In this document: piece by piece, positions 53,139-61,654 of the stretch
Layout: each line of letters opens with the position of its first letter
How positions within the stretch are numbered: the stretch's first letter is position 1
Assembly: GCF_029909975.1 (NCBI RefSeq)
Contig: NZ_CP094516.1
Span: 8,500,907 to 8,564,906 of the forward strand
Length of the DNA: 64,000 nt
Direction: 5' to 3'
Source of the DNA: Bradyrhizobium sp. ISRA430
GTDB lineage: Bacteria > Pseudomonadota > Alphaproteobacteria > Rhizobiales > Xanthobacteraceae
Program-made: the position numbers and the translations under genes
Notes under the pieces: generated by a model
The model's database searches: none
What the model was told of the DNA's origin: nothing
The model's input: only the letters and a program-made list of their open reading frames with translations

Positions 53139-55400
53139 ATGGGTATCTTCGATGCAATGAACACCTCGGTGGGTGGCCTGCAGGCGCAGTCCTATGCGCT
53201 TCAGAACATTTCCGGCAACATCGCGAACTCATCCACCACCGGTTACAAGGGCATCGGGACCAGCTTCGAGGATCTCATCCCCGACTCCTCCGTGCCGAGC
53301 AAGCAGGTCGCCGGCGGCGTCACCGCGCATGCGCAGGCGACCATCACGACGCAAGGCACAATCTCGGCCTCCAGCGTCGCCACCAACATGGCGATCACCG
53401 GCGACGGCTTCTTCTCGGTGCAGAAGGCGAGCGGTGTCGTCGACAACGTGCCGGTGTTCAACGGCGTCACCTATTACACCCGCCGCGGCGACTTCCAGGT
53501 CAATGCCAACGGCAATCTGGTCAACGGCGCCGGTTACTACCTGATGGGCGTCGCGGTCGACCCGAAGACCGGCAACCCGCTCGGTAACGTGCCGACGGTG
53601 CTGCAATTCCAGAACAACTTCATCCCGGCGCAGGCGACGACTTCAATCCAGTACGCGGCGAACCTGCCGACCCAACCGAACACGGTGGCAAGCTCGACGG
53701 CGCAGAGCGGATCGCTGCTCGCGGCCGGCGGGCTCAACCCGTCGGACTTCTCCGCCAACCCGCTGCCGGTAGGTACGCCGCCGGCACCCTATACGAATGC
53801 GACGGTCTCCGGCGCAGCCGCGACTGGCAACGTCCGCTCGGCCTACTCGTCAACGACCGGAACGGGCACGGTTGCGCTCCAGAACAATTCCTCGGCGGTA
53901 GCCTCCACAACCACCTCCCTCGATAACTCCGCGGGCACGCATCTCGCCTCCAGTATCCTCACCGCGCTGAGTGGCCAGACGCTGACCATCAACGGCAATA
54001 CGATCACCTTCAACGCCGGCACCACCGTCTCGACGGTCGGCAGCAACACCACGATCGGTCTCGGCGCGGGTACGACGGCCACGGTGTCCGATATCCTGAA
54101 CGCGATCCAGACCGCCGGCGGCGCCGGCGTCACGGCGTCGCTAAGCGCCAGCGGCAACATCCAGATCTCGACCGGCACCGGCACCGACGTGGCGATCGGC
54201 AGCGGCACGGCGGCCACCGCGCTCGGTATCAGTAGCGTGACCCGCGGCGGCAACGTGCTGTCCACGCCTGCCATCACTGGTGCGACGGTACTCAGCGGCA
54301 CCGCGACCGCCGGCGGTGCGGAAGTGCTCTCATCGGGCTTCTCGGCAGGACCTCCCGCCGACACCATCACGGTGAACGGTCAGACGCTGACCTTCGTGGC
54401 TTCGGGTGCATCCGGCCCGAACCAGATCAACGTCACCGACAACATCACAACGCTGCTCGGCAAGATCGACGCGCTCAGCGGCGCATCGGGCTCCTCGATC
54501 AGCAGCGCCGGCGTGATCACTCTGAACACCGGCACCGCCTCTAACCTGACAGTGTCCAGTTCTAACAGCGCAGCCTTCGCTGCGCTCGGATTCACCTCGT
54601 CCATCAGCAAGAACCGCGACGGCGGCGGCACCGCCGGCACCGGCACCGTGATCGGCAACGATATCGCCACCTTCACCAAGGAGTCGATCAGCGGTGGTGC
54701 GGTGACCGCATATAACGCCGCCGGTACGCCGGTGAACCTGCAACTGCGCTGGGCCAAGACCGACAGCGCCTCGCTCGGCGCAGGTCATTCCGACACCTGG
54801 AACCTGTTCTACCAGACCGACCCCAACGCGACCGGCACGACGGTCGGCTGGGTCAACACTGGACAGGCTTTCACCTTCGCCAGCGACGGCTCGCTGACGT
54901 CGCCGAGCGGCTCGGGCATCACCATCAACAACGTTGTCGTCAGCGGTCAGTCGCTCGGCTCGGTCGCCTTCAACATCTCTTCCGGCGGACTGACGCAATA
55001 TGCCAGCACCAGCGGCGCGGTCACGATCAACACCATCACGCAGAACGGCTACGCCGCCGGTCAGCTCCGCTCGGTCGCCGTCAACAACAACGGCCTCGTG
55101 GTCGGCACCTTCTCCAACGGCCAGAACCTCGACCTCGCCGCGGTGACGCTGTCGCACTTCAACGGCACCAACTACCTGAAGGCGCTCGACGGCGGCGCCT
55201 ACGCGGTAACCGACCAGTCGGGCCCGGCCATCGCCGGCGCATCCGGCACCATCAGCGGCTCGTCGCTGGAAGGATCCAACACCGACATCGCCGACGAATT
55301 CACCAAGCTGATCGTGACCCAGCAGGCCTATTCGGCCAACACCAAGGTGATCACGACGGCGAATTCGATGGTGCAGGACCTCCTCAACGTGTTGCGCTGA
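53139..55400 (+). CDS. flgE: Flagellar hook protein FlgE, enlarged
   Basis: The 753-residue protein has the rod/hook N-terminal signature (MGIFDAMNTSVGGLQAQSYA, LQNISGNIANSSTTGYK). The matching C-terminal helix is EFTKLIVTQQAYSANTKVITTANSMVQDLLNVLR. These helices form the hook core. At 753 residues it is nearly twice the enteric FlgE. The middle holds two copies (about 278-365 and 404-487) of a Thr/Gly-rich module with the pattern T-[IV]-NG-T-TF. GGAG precedes the ATG at 53139. It is first in the flgE-flgK-flgL operon. Confidence 0.95.
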   Translation: MGIFDAMNTSVGGLQAQSYALQNISGNIANSSTTGYKGIGTSFEDLIPDSSVPSKQVAGGVTAHAQATITTQGTISASSVATNMAITGDGFFSVQKASGVVDNVPVFNGVTYYTRRGDFQVNANGNLVNGAGYYLMGVAVDPKTGNPLGNVPTVLQFQNNFIPAQATTSIQYAANLPTQPNTVASSTAQSGSLLAAGGLNPSDFSANPLPVGTPPAPYTNATVSGAAATGNVRSAYSSTTGTGTVALQNNSSAVASTTTSLDNSAGTHLASSILTALSGQTLTINGNTITFNAGTTVSTVGSNTTIGLGAGTTATVSDILNAIQTAGGAGVTASLSASGNIQISTGTGTDVAIGSGTAATALGISSVTRGGNVLSTPAITGATVLSGTATAGGAEVLSSGFSAGPPADTITVNGQTLTFVASGASGPNQINVTDNITTLLGKIDALSGASGSSISSAGVITLNTGTASNLTVSSSNSAAFAALGFTSSISKNRDGGGTAGTGTVIGNDIATFTKESISGGAVTAYNAAGTPVNLQLRWAKTDSASLGAGHSDTWNLFYQTDPNATGTTVGWVNTGQAFTFASDGSLTSPSGSGITINNVVVSGQSLGSVAFNISSGGLTQYASTSGAVTINTITQNGYAAGQLRSVAVNNNGLVVGTFSNGQNLDLAAVTLSHFNGTNYLKALDGGAYAVTDQSGPAIAGASGTISGSSLEGSNTDIADEFTKLIVTQQAYSANTKVITTANSMVQDLLNVLR

Positions 55401-55435
55401 TCGGCGCGTAACGTAACCAAAGGCGGCCAGTCAAC

Positions 55436-57319
55436 ATGGGTTTGAGTTCAGCCCTCGCCAGTGCGATGAGCGGCCTGCGTGCCAACCAGGCCGCGCTCTC
55501 GATCGTCTCCTCGAACGTCGCAAACTCGCAGACGCCGGGTTACGTCGTCCAGACGCCGAACCAGATCGAGGTCACCACCGGCGACTTCGGCTCGACGGCG
55601 ATGACGACCGGCGTCAGCCGGGAGCTCGACACCTACGTGCTGAACCAGCTCCGCACCGAGACCGGCGGCAGCGGCTACGCCGACCAGATGGCCAACATTC
55701 TGAAGCAGCTTCAGAATGTCTACGGCACGCCCGGCAATGACGGAACGCTCGAAACTGCGCTGAACAATTTCACCTCGGCGCTGCAGGCGCTGTCGACAAG
55801 CGCAGGTTCCTCGTCGGCTCAGACGGTCGCTCTCGGTGCGGCACAGACGCTGGCACAGCAGCTCAACGTCACGACCAAGGGTATCCAGTCGCTGCGCTCC
55901 AACGTCGAGCAGGATCTCGGCACCTCGGCGCAGCAGGCGAACGCGGCGATGCAGAAGATCGCCGACATCAACACCAAGCTGCAAGGCCTGTCGGCGAACG
56001 ATCCGTCCGCCGCGACGTTGATGGATCAGCGCGACCAGGCCATCAATACGCTGTCGAAATATGTCGACGTCCGCGTCGTCACCGACGGTTCGAACCAGGC
56101 CAACATCTTCACCAACACCGGCATCCAGCTCGTCGGCGCCGGGCTCGCCTCGCAATTCTCCTTCGCGTCGGCCGGCGCGCTCGGGGCGACCTCGCTCTAC
56201 AATACCGATCCGGCCAAGTCCGGCGTCGGTGCGTTCAACATCAGGCTGCCGAACGGCTCGCAGGTCGACGTCGTCGCCAACAACGTGGTCTCCTCGGGCC
56301 AGATCGCGGCCGATCTGAAGCTGCGCGACCAGACCCTGGTGCAGGCGCAGAACCAGATCGACCAGCTCGCTGCGACGATGGCGAGCGCGCTGTCCGACAA
56401 GACCACGGCCGGCAGCACGGTTTCCGGCCCGCCGGCGGGCTTCGACGTCGACCTCGCCGGTGCGCAGCCCGGCAACACCGTCAACATCACCTACACGGAC
56501 ACGACGACCAACACCCAGCGCCAGATCACGCTGGTCAACGTCACCGATCCGGCGGCGCTGCCACTCCAGAACGCCACCAATGCCAACCCGATGCGGGTCG
56601 GTGTGAACTTCTCCGGCGGCATGGGCGCGATCGCCTCCGCGCTCAACACCGCGCTTGCCGGGTCACATCTGACGTTCTCCGCCGCCCCATCTCCGGCCAC
56701 CGCCACGACGCTGCGGATCACGGACGACAACACCGGCCTCGCCAAGGTCAATTCCTCGTCCAGCACCAAGACGATCTCGTCGCTGACCTCGGGCAATCCG
56801 CAATTGCCGCTGTTCACCGACGGTGGCCAGGCGCTGTATACCGGCGCGATTACGGCATCGGGCTCGCAGATGACCGGCCTTGCCGGACGCATCGCGGTGA
56901 ACACGTCGCTGGCCGCCGATCCGACCCGGCTGTCGGTCTACAGCACCTCGCCGGTGACGCCCGCAGGCGACACCACCCGCTCGGACTATCTCTATTCGCA
57001 GCTCACCACGGCGGTGTTCTCATATTCACCGCAGACCGGCCTCGGCTCGGCGAGCCAGCCTTTCACCGGCAGCGTCTCGAACTACCTCCAGCAGTTCCTC
57101 AGCGTTCAGAGCAACGCGTCGACGCAGGCGACCCAGCTCCAGCAAGGGCAGAGTGTCGTGGTGTCGACGCTCCAGGCCAAGTTCAACTCGACCTCCAGCG
57201 TCAACCTCGACTCGGAGATGTCGAACCTGATCCAGCTCCAGAACGCCTACGCCGCCAACGCCCACGTCATGTCGGTGGTGCAGAGCATGATGAACACCTT
57301 GATCCAGGCTCAAGTGTAA
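55436..57319 (+). CDS. flgK: Flagellar hook-associated protein FlgK (HAP1)
   Basis: The 627-residue protein has the HAP1 start MGLSSALASAMSGLRANQAA and LSIVSSNVANSQTPGYV, a long helix region (about 90-200) and the C-terminal motif SVNLDSEMSNLIQLQNAYAANAHVM. It links the hook to the filament. It starts 35 bases after flgE and ends 20 bases before flgL, so the three are cotranscribed. Confidence 0.95.
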   Translation: MGLSSALASAMSGLRANQAALSIVSSNVANSQTPGYVVQTPNQIEVTTGDFGSTAMTTGVSRELDTYVLNQLRTETGGSGYADQMANILKQLQNVYGTPGNDGTLETALNNFTSALQALSTSAGSSSAQTVALGAAQTLAQQLNVTTKGIQSLRSNVEQDLGTSAQQANAAMQKIADINTKLQGLSANDPSAATLMDQRDQAINTLSKYVDVRVVTDGSNQANIFTNTGIQLVGAGLASQFSFASAGALGATSLYNTDPAKSGVGAFNIRLPNGSQVDVVANNVVSSGQIAADLKLRDQTLVQAQNQIDQLAATMASALSDKTTAGSTVSGPPAGFDVDLAGAQPGNTVNITYTDTTTNTQRQITLVNVTDPAALPLQNATNANPMRVGVNFSGGMGAIASALNTALAGSHLTFSAAPSPATATTLRITDDNTGLAKVNSSSSTKTISSLTSGNPQLPLFTDGGQALYTGAITASGSQMTGLAGRIAVNTSLAADPTRLSVYSTSPVTPAGDTTRSDYLYSQLTTAVFSYSPQTGLGSASQPFTGSVSNYLQQFLSVQSNASTQATQLQQGQSVVVSTLQAKFNSTSSVNLDSEMSNLIQLQNAYAANAHVMSVVQSMMNTLIQAQV

Positions 57320-57339
57320 CCAGTACAGGGCTCTGAAAG

Positions 57340-59229
57340 ATGTCGATCAGCAGTATCAACTACTCCTCGTCGGTCCTCGGCGCGCAGATCCGCAACATCA
57401 ATCAGCAGCTCACCGACCTGTCGACGCAGCTCTCCACGGGCAAGCTGTCGCAGAATTACTCGGGCATGGGCACCAACGAAGGCTTTGCCATCGCCTCGCG
57501 CGCACAGCTTTCCAACATCGGCGCCTATACCGACACGATCACCAACGTCAACGTCAACATCAACCTCGCCAACACGGCGCTGCAGTCGCTGACGACGATC
57601 CGCAATACGGTGCAGACGGGCTCGGCTAACACCGCGCAGGATCTCAACGTCAACGGACAGACCATCGCGCAGAACACCGCTGCCGCCCAGTTCGGCTCGA
57701 TGGTCGGCGTGCTCAACACGCAGTCGGGCAATCGCTATCTGTTCTCCGGAACGGCCGTCAATACACAGTCGGTCGCGGACGCGGGCATCATCATCAATGG
57801 CACCACGACACAGGCGGGGCTGAAGACTGTGATGGCCGAGCGACAGGCGGCCGACCTCGGTGCCAACGGCATGGGACGGCTGGTGCAGACGCAGACTGGG
57901 AGTTCGATCACGGTGGCGGAAGATTCTGCCACCTCGCCGTTCGGCCTGAAAATCGCGGCGGTCTCCTCGACGCTGACGGGTGCAACGCTCACCGGCCCGA
58001 GCGGCTCGCCGGTGTCGTTCTCGATCAATCTTAACGGCACCAATCCGAGCAACGGCGACAAGCTGAGTGTTCAGTTCACGCTGCCGGACGGATCGACAGA
58101 GCAGGTCAACCTGACTGCGTCCAGGGCCACGCCGACGCCGACGGGTAGCTTCGCGATCGACACGAGCACTCCGCCCAACCCAGCCAACACGGTATCGAAT
58201 CTCAACGCGGCGTTGAACGACGCCATCAAGAAGCTCGCCAACACATCGTTGGTGGCGGCGTCCGCCGTCACGGCGGGCGACAATTTCTTCAACACGGCGA
58301 GTTTAGCGATCGGGACTACGGCGGTCACCAATCAGGCCGCACCGCCGGCTTCGACCACGGCCACGGGCGCGACGGCGCTGTCCGGCACCAACCCATCGGA
58401 TTCGATCTCGCCCGGCTTCACCGCCGGCAACACCATCACTGTGAACGGGACCACGCTGACATTCGTCAATTCAGGTGCGACCGGCAACCAGCTCAACGTC
58501 ACCGACAGCATCCAGACCCTGCTGAGCAAGATCGACTCGATCACGGGAACATCGAAGCCATCGACGATCCATGGCGGCGTGATCACGATCAACACCGACG
58601 ATGCTGCCAGCCTGAACATCACGAGCACGAACACGGCGGCAATGACCTCGCTTGGCTTCAGTTCGTCCCCGATCACGGCAACGCAGCCGCCGCTGCGTGT
58701 CGGCTCGTCGCCAGCAAGCTCGGCGACGACGTTGGTGAACGGCTCGGCCGACACCGTGAAATGGTACCAGGGCAATGATGGGCCCGGCTCGCCGCGCTCG
58801 ACCGCGATGGCGCGGGTCGACGATTCCATCACCGTGCAATATGGCGCGCAGGCCGATGAGGACGCGATCCGCCGGCAGCTCCAGGCGATCGCCGTGTTCG
58901 GCACGTTCTCGACCTCGCCGACCGGGCAATATTCAAGCGGGCAGGTTGCGGCGCTGAGCCTGCGCACGACCCAGGCGCTGACGCAGCAGCCCGGACAGCA
59001 GCGCATCGAGGACATCCAGACCGATATCGCGATGGCCCAGAACACGATGAAGGACGCGACCACGCGCCAGACCCAGGCCAAGGCGCAGCTCCAGAGCATT
59101 ATCGACCAGGCGGAGTCGGCCTCTCCCGACCAGGTGGCGAGCGAAATTCTGGCGCTCCAGAACGCGCTCCAGGCCTCCTACCAGACCACCGCGAACCTCG
59201 CGCAGCTCTCGCTGGTCAAGTTCCTTTAA
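57340..59229 (+). CDS. flgL: Flagellar hook-associated protein FlgL (HAP3), enlarged
   Basis: The 629-residue protein has a flagellin-like N-terminal domain (IRNINQQLTDLSTQLSTGKL, ANTALQSLTTIRNTVQ, SGNRYLFSGT) and the matching C-terminal coiled region (IDQAESASPDQVASEILALQ, TTANLAQLSLVKFL). It joins the HAP1 ring to the filament. It is about twice the usual FlgL length. The extra middle contains one copy (about 364-445) of the module also found twice in FlgE. Confidence 0.93.
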   Translation: MSISSINYSSSVLGAQIRNINQQLTDLSTQLSTGKLSQNYSGMGTNEGFAIASRAQLSNIGAYTDTITNVNVNINLANTALQSLTTIRNTVQTGSANTAQDLNVNGQTIAQNTAAAQFGSMVGVLNTQSGNRYLFSGTAVNTQSVADAGIIINGTTTQAGLKTVMAERQAADLGANGMGRLVQTQTGSSITVAEDSATSPFGLKIAAVSSTLTGATLTGPSGSPVSFSINLNGTNPSNGDKLSVQFTLPDGSTEQVNLTASRATPTPTGSFAIDTSTPPNPANTVSNLNAALNDAIKKLANTSLVAASAVTAGDNFFNTASLAIGTTAVTNQAAPPASTTATGATALSGTNPSDSISPGFTAGNTITVNGTTLTFVNSGATGNQLNVTDSIQTLLSKIDSITGTSKPSTIHGGVITINTDDAASLNITSTNTAAMTSLGFSSSPITATQPPLRVGSSPASSATTLVNGSADTVKWYQGNDGPGSPRSTAMARVDDSITVQYGAQADEDAIRRQLQAIAVFGTFSTSPTGQYSSGQVAALSLRTTQALTQQPGQQRIEDIQTDIAMAQNTMKDATTRQTQAKAQLQSIIDQAESASPDQVASEILALQNALQASYQTTANLAQLSLVKFL

Positions 59230-59235
59230 GGAGCG

Positions 59236-59250
59236 TTAAGTCGCCGTTAA
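59236..59250 (+). promoter_or_regulatory. Perfect CtrA box before the ATP-grasp/decarboxylase operon
   Basis: TTAA-GTCGCCG-TTAA, followed by CCAT, matches the full CtrA consensus. It lies just after flgL and 53 bases before the glycosyltransferase-like gene, where a promoter for the next operon is expected. Confidence 0.65.
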
Positions 59251-59303
59251 CCATGCCTGTTTACCTCTTGGTGAGGGTTTGAGGTTGGGGGCGGGGGCCG
59301 TCG

Positions 59304-60089
59304 ATGTCGGATAAGATGCAGCTCGTGGTAGCAACGCCCTGCTTCGGCGGGCAGGTCTCGAGCATCTATGCGAGTTCGATCTTCGCGCTCCAGCGTGCCG
59401 TGCACGGAATGTCAAATCTCGAGCTAAAGGTGCTGCTGCGCGATGGCGATGCGCTGATCACGCGGGCGCGGGCCAATCTGGTCGCGATGTTCCTGGACGA
59501 CCCCAATGCGACGCATTTCCTTTTCGTCGACGCTGACATCGGCTTCAAGCCGGAGCAGGTGTTCCGCCTGATCGAATGCGGGGCTGACGTCGTCGCCGGC
59601 TGCTACCCGATCAAGCGGGTCAATTGGGACAAGGCCAAGCGGGCGATCACGGCAGGCCGGACCGACGTGGCAGCAGCCTCGCTCGACTATGTCCTCGAGA
59701 TCGAGGATCCCGACCGCATCGTGGTGGTCAACGGCTTTACCCGTGTGCGTTTTGCCGGCACCGGATTCCTGATGATCCGGCGTCACGTACTGGAGGCGAT
59801 GTGCCGCCATCCGAACTACGCGGGCTTGCAATTCTTCCGCGAGCATTCGCATGACACGCTGGCGGCGAGCTGCAACCGGTTCGCGCTGTTCGAATGCATG
59901 ATCGATCCGGCGACCGGCACCTACCTTTCCGAGGACTTCGCCTTCTGCAAGCGCTGGACCGACATCGGCGGCGAGATCTGGGCCGACATCCAGAGCTCGC
60001 TCGATCATGTCGGCCCGTCTGTCTTCCACGGCGACATCGCCTCGCAATTCGCGCCGGCACCCGCGACGTCGGCGGCCGATGCGGCGTGA
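59304..60089 (+). CDS. Glycosyltransferase-like (GT-A fold) protein in the flagellar locus
   Basis: The 261-residue protein lacks membrane segments. It shows LVVATPCFGGQ at the start and HFLFVDADIGFKPEQVFRLIECGADVVAGCYPIK, a GT-A nucleotide-sugar site with a D-x-D (VDAD). Later it has FAGTGFLMIRRHV and LSEDFAFCKRWTDIGGEIWAD, with an E-D-x-x-F acid pair typical of GT2 enzymes. It could glycosylate flagellin or a small molecule. It is first in a tight operon of four genes behind a CtrA box, and all four lie between flgL and flbT. Confidence 0.75.
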   Translation: MSDKMQLVVATPCFGGQVSSIYASSIFALQRAVHGMSNLELKVLLRDGDALITRARANLVAMFLDDPNATHFLFVDADIGFKPEQVFRLIECGADVVAGCYPIKRVNWDKAKRAITAGRTDVAAASLDYVLEIEDPDRIVVVNGFTRVRFAGTGFLMIRRHVLEAMCRHPNYAGLQFFREHSHDTLAASCNRFALFECMIDPATGTYLSEDFAFCKRWTDIGGEIWADIQSSLDHVGPSVFHGDIASQFAPAPATSAADAA

Positions 60090-60099
60090 GTCTTTCGGG

Positions 60100-60399
60100 A
60101 TGAGCATCGGCGCATCCCGTTGGCAGGCAGCGGAGCGCCCCTTTGGCGGCGGCTCGCGCTATGGCCTGCGCGATGTCTTCACGCCGCTCGACACGCTGCT
60201 CGCCTACGGCGGCGGCCCGTGGCGCATGTGCGTCGGCGCGCGAAACGTGACCGATGCCTGGTCGGCGGACGAAGCGCAGGTGCAACGCAATCTGCAGCAT
60301 GTCCTCGATAGTATCGCCCACGTCCTGGTGAAGATCGAGCTGCTGCTTGGCCGCGCGGACGGCGCGGCTCTGCCGGGCAAGTCCGTGTTCGAGGTGTGA
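60100..60399 (+). CDS. Small conserved-looking protein of the operon, unknown
   Basis: The 99-residue protein has no signal or membrane helix. It contains FGGGSRYGLRDVFTPLDTLLAYGG and a helical C-terminal half (NLQHVLDSIAHVLVKIELLLG). Its codon use matches the neighbours, and it sits between the glycosyltransferase-like and ATP-grasp genes with 10- and 1-base gaps, so it is surely cotranslated. An in-frame ATG at 60079 would overlap the upstream gene and add seven residues. No family is recognised. Confidence 0.65.
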   Translation: MSIGASRWQAAERPFGGGSRYGLRDVFTPLDTLLAYGGGPWRMCVGARNVTDAWSADEAQVQRNLQHVLDSIAHVLVKIELLLGRADGAALPGKSVFEV

Positions 60400-60400
60400 A

Positions 60401-61654
60401 ATGCAGTATCCCGTTTCCGCGCCGATCGGCGTGACCGTACCAAACTATGCCGATCGCATCGGCTTTGCCCGGCTGACTCACCAGGCTTTTGACGGCGTCG
60501 ATCTGCGTCCGCTCCGCGACCGGCTGGTCGCCCGGATCGCGGAAGGCACTGCGCAGGCCGGCGAAGGACTCGATCTATCGTTGATCGCCCAGCTTCTCGG
60601 CGACAAGGAGGCGGGACTCGCAATCCAGGCCGAGGTGCTCGCCTTTCATCAATTGTTTCGCTCGCCCTGCGCGGTCACAAAGCCGGCCCTGCGCGTCCTT
60701 GCGCTGGCAGCCGCCATCGACATGGGCGGCAATACGCCGATCGAATTCCTGCTCGAAGGCTCCGACATCGAGCTGATGACGCTCTACGTCGTCAAGGGAG
60801 TCGGTTTGCCTGATCCACTGCCGGATCACGACATTGCGATTGTCATCGCATCCGATTCCGAGGAGTGCCGCGAGGCGCTTGCTGCGATCGAGCAGGCGGC
60901 GCCGCGCTGGCCGCGGCCGCTGCTCAATCATCCGGACCGCATCGCCAATCTGGATCGCGACAAGCTGCATCGGTTGCTCGCGGGTACCACCGGTCTCGAC
61001 ATTCCCGCAACCGTCAACGTCACGCGCGCGCAATTGTCGGCGCTTGCACAAGGCACGATCCGCTGCGCGGACCTCACCGGAGATCTGCATTTTCCGATGA
61101 TCGCGCGGCCGCGCGGCTCGCATGCCGGCGTGGGACTGGCGAAGCTCGACAACGCCGCATCGCTCGCGGCCTATCTCGCCGAGAGGCAGGAGCAGGAATT
61201 CTTCGTCGCGCGCTTCGTCGACTATGCGAGCGCCGACGGGCTCTATCGCAAGTATCGTCTCGCCATCGTCGACGGCAAACCCTACGCCTGCCATATGGCG
61301 ATCGCCGACCGCTGGGACATCTGGTATCTCAACGCCTACATGGCGTTCAGCGAAGAGAAGCGCTCGGAAGAGGCTGCATTCATGCGCGACTTCGACGATG
61401 CCTTCGCCGCGCGTCATCGTGGCGCGCTGGGGGAGATGTCCGGGCGCGTCGGGCTCGACTATTTCACGATCGATTGCGCCGAGAACAAAGACGGCGAGCT
61501 GCTGATCTTCGAGGCCGACAACACCGCGGTCGTGCACAACATGGATTCGCCGGACGTCTTTCCGTACAAGCAGCCGCAGATGCGCAAGATCTTCGCGGCG
61601 TTCACGGCCATGCTGGCCCGTCACGCCGGGGCCGGCGAGGGGAGTGCAACATGA
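60401..61654 (+). CDS. ATP-grasp ligase of unknown substrate
   Basis: The 417-residue protein has an all-helical N-terminal part (about 1-135). An ATP-grasp module follows (about 145-405): the pre-ATP region LLNHPDRIANLDRDKLHRLL, the phosphate-binding loop FPMIARPRGSHAGVG, KYRLAIVDGKPYACHMAI and the metal-binding strand GELLIFEADNTAVVHNMD with E371, D373 and N374. It resembles RimK and glutathione-synthetase-like enzymes that join a carboxylate to an amine using ATP. Its stop overlaps the start of the decarboxylase gene by four bases (ATGA), so the two are coupled. Ligation partners are unknown. Confidence 0.8.
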   Translation: MQYPVSAPIGVTVPNYADRIGFARLTHQAFDGVDLRPLRDRLVARIAEGTAQAGEGLDLSLIAQLLGDKEAGLAIQAEVLAFHQLFRSPCAVTKPALRVLALAAAIDMGGNTPIEFLLEGSDIELMTLYVVKGVGLPDPLPDHDIAIVIASDSEECREALAAIEQAAPRWPRPLLNHPDRIANLDRDKLHRLLAGTTGLDIPATVNVTRAQLSALAQGTIRCADLTGDLHFPMIARPRGSHAGVGLAKLDNAASLAAYLAERQEQEFFVARFVDYASADGLYRKYRLAIVDGKPYACHMAIADRWDIWYLNAYMAFSEEKRSEEAAFMRDFDDAFAARHRGALGEMSGRVGLDYFTIDCAENKDGELLIFEADNTAVVHNMDSPDVFPYKQPQMRKIFAAFTAMLARHAGAGEGSAT

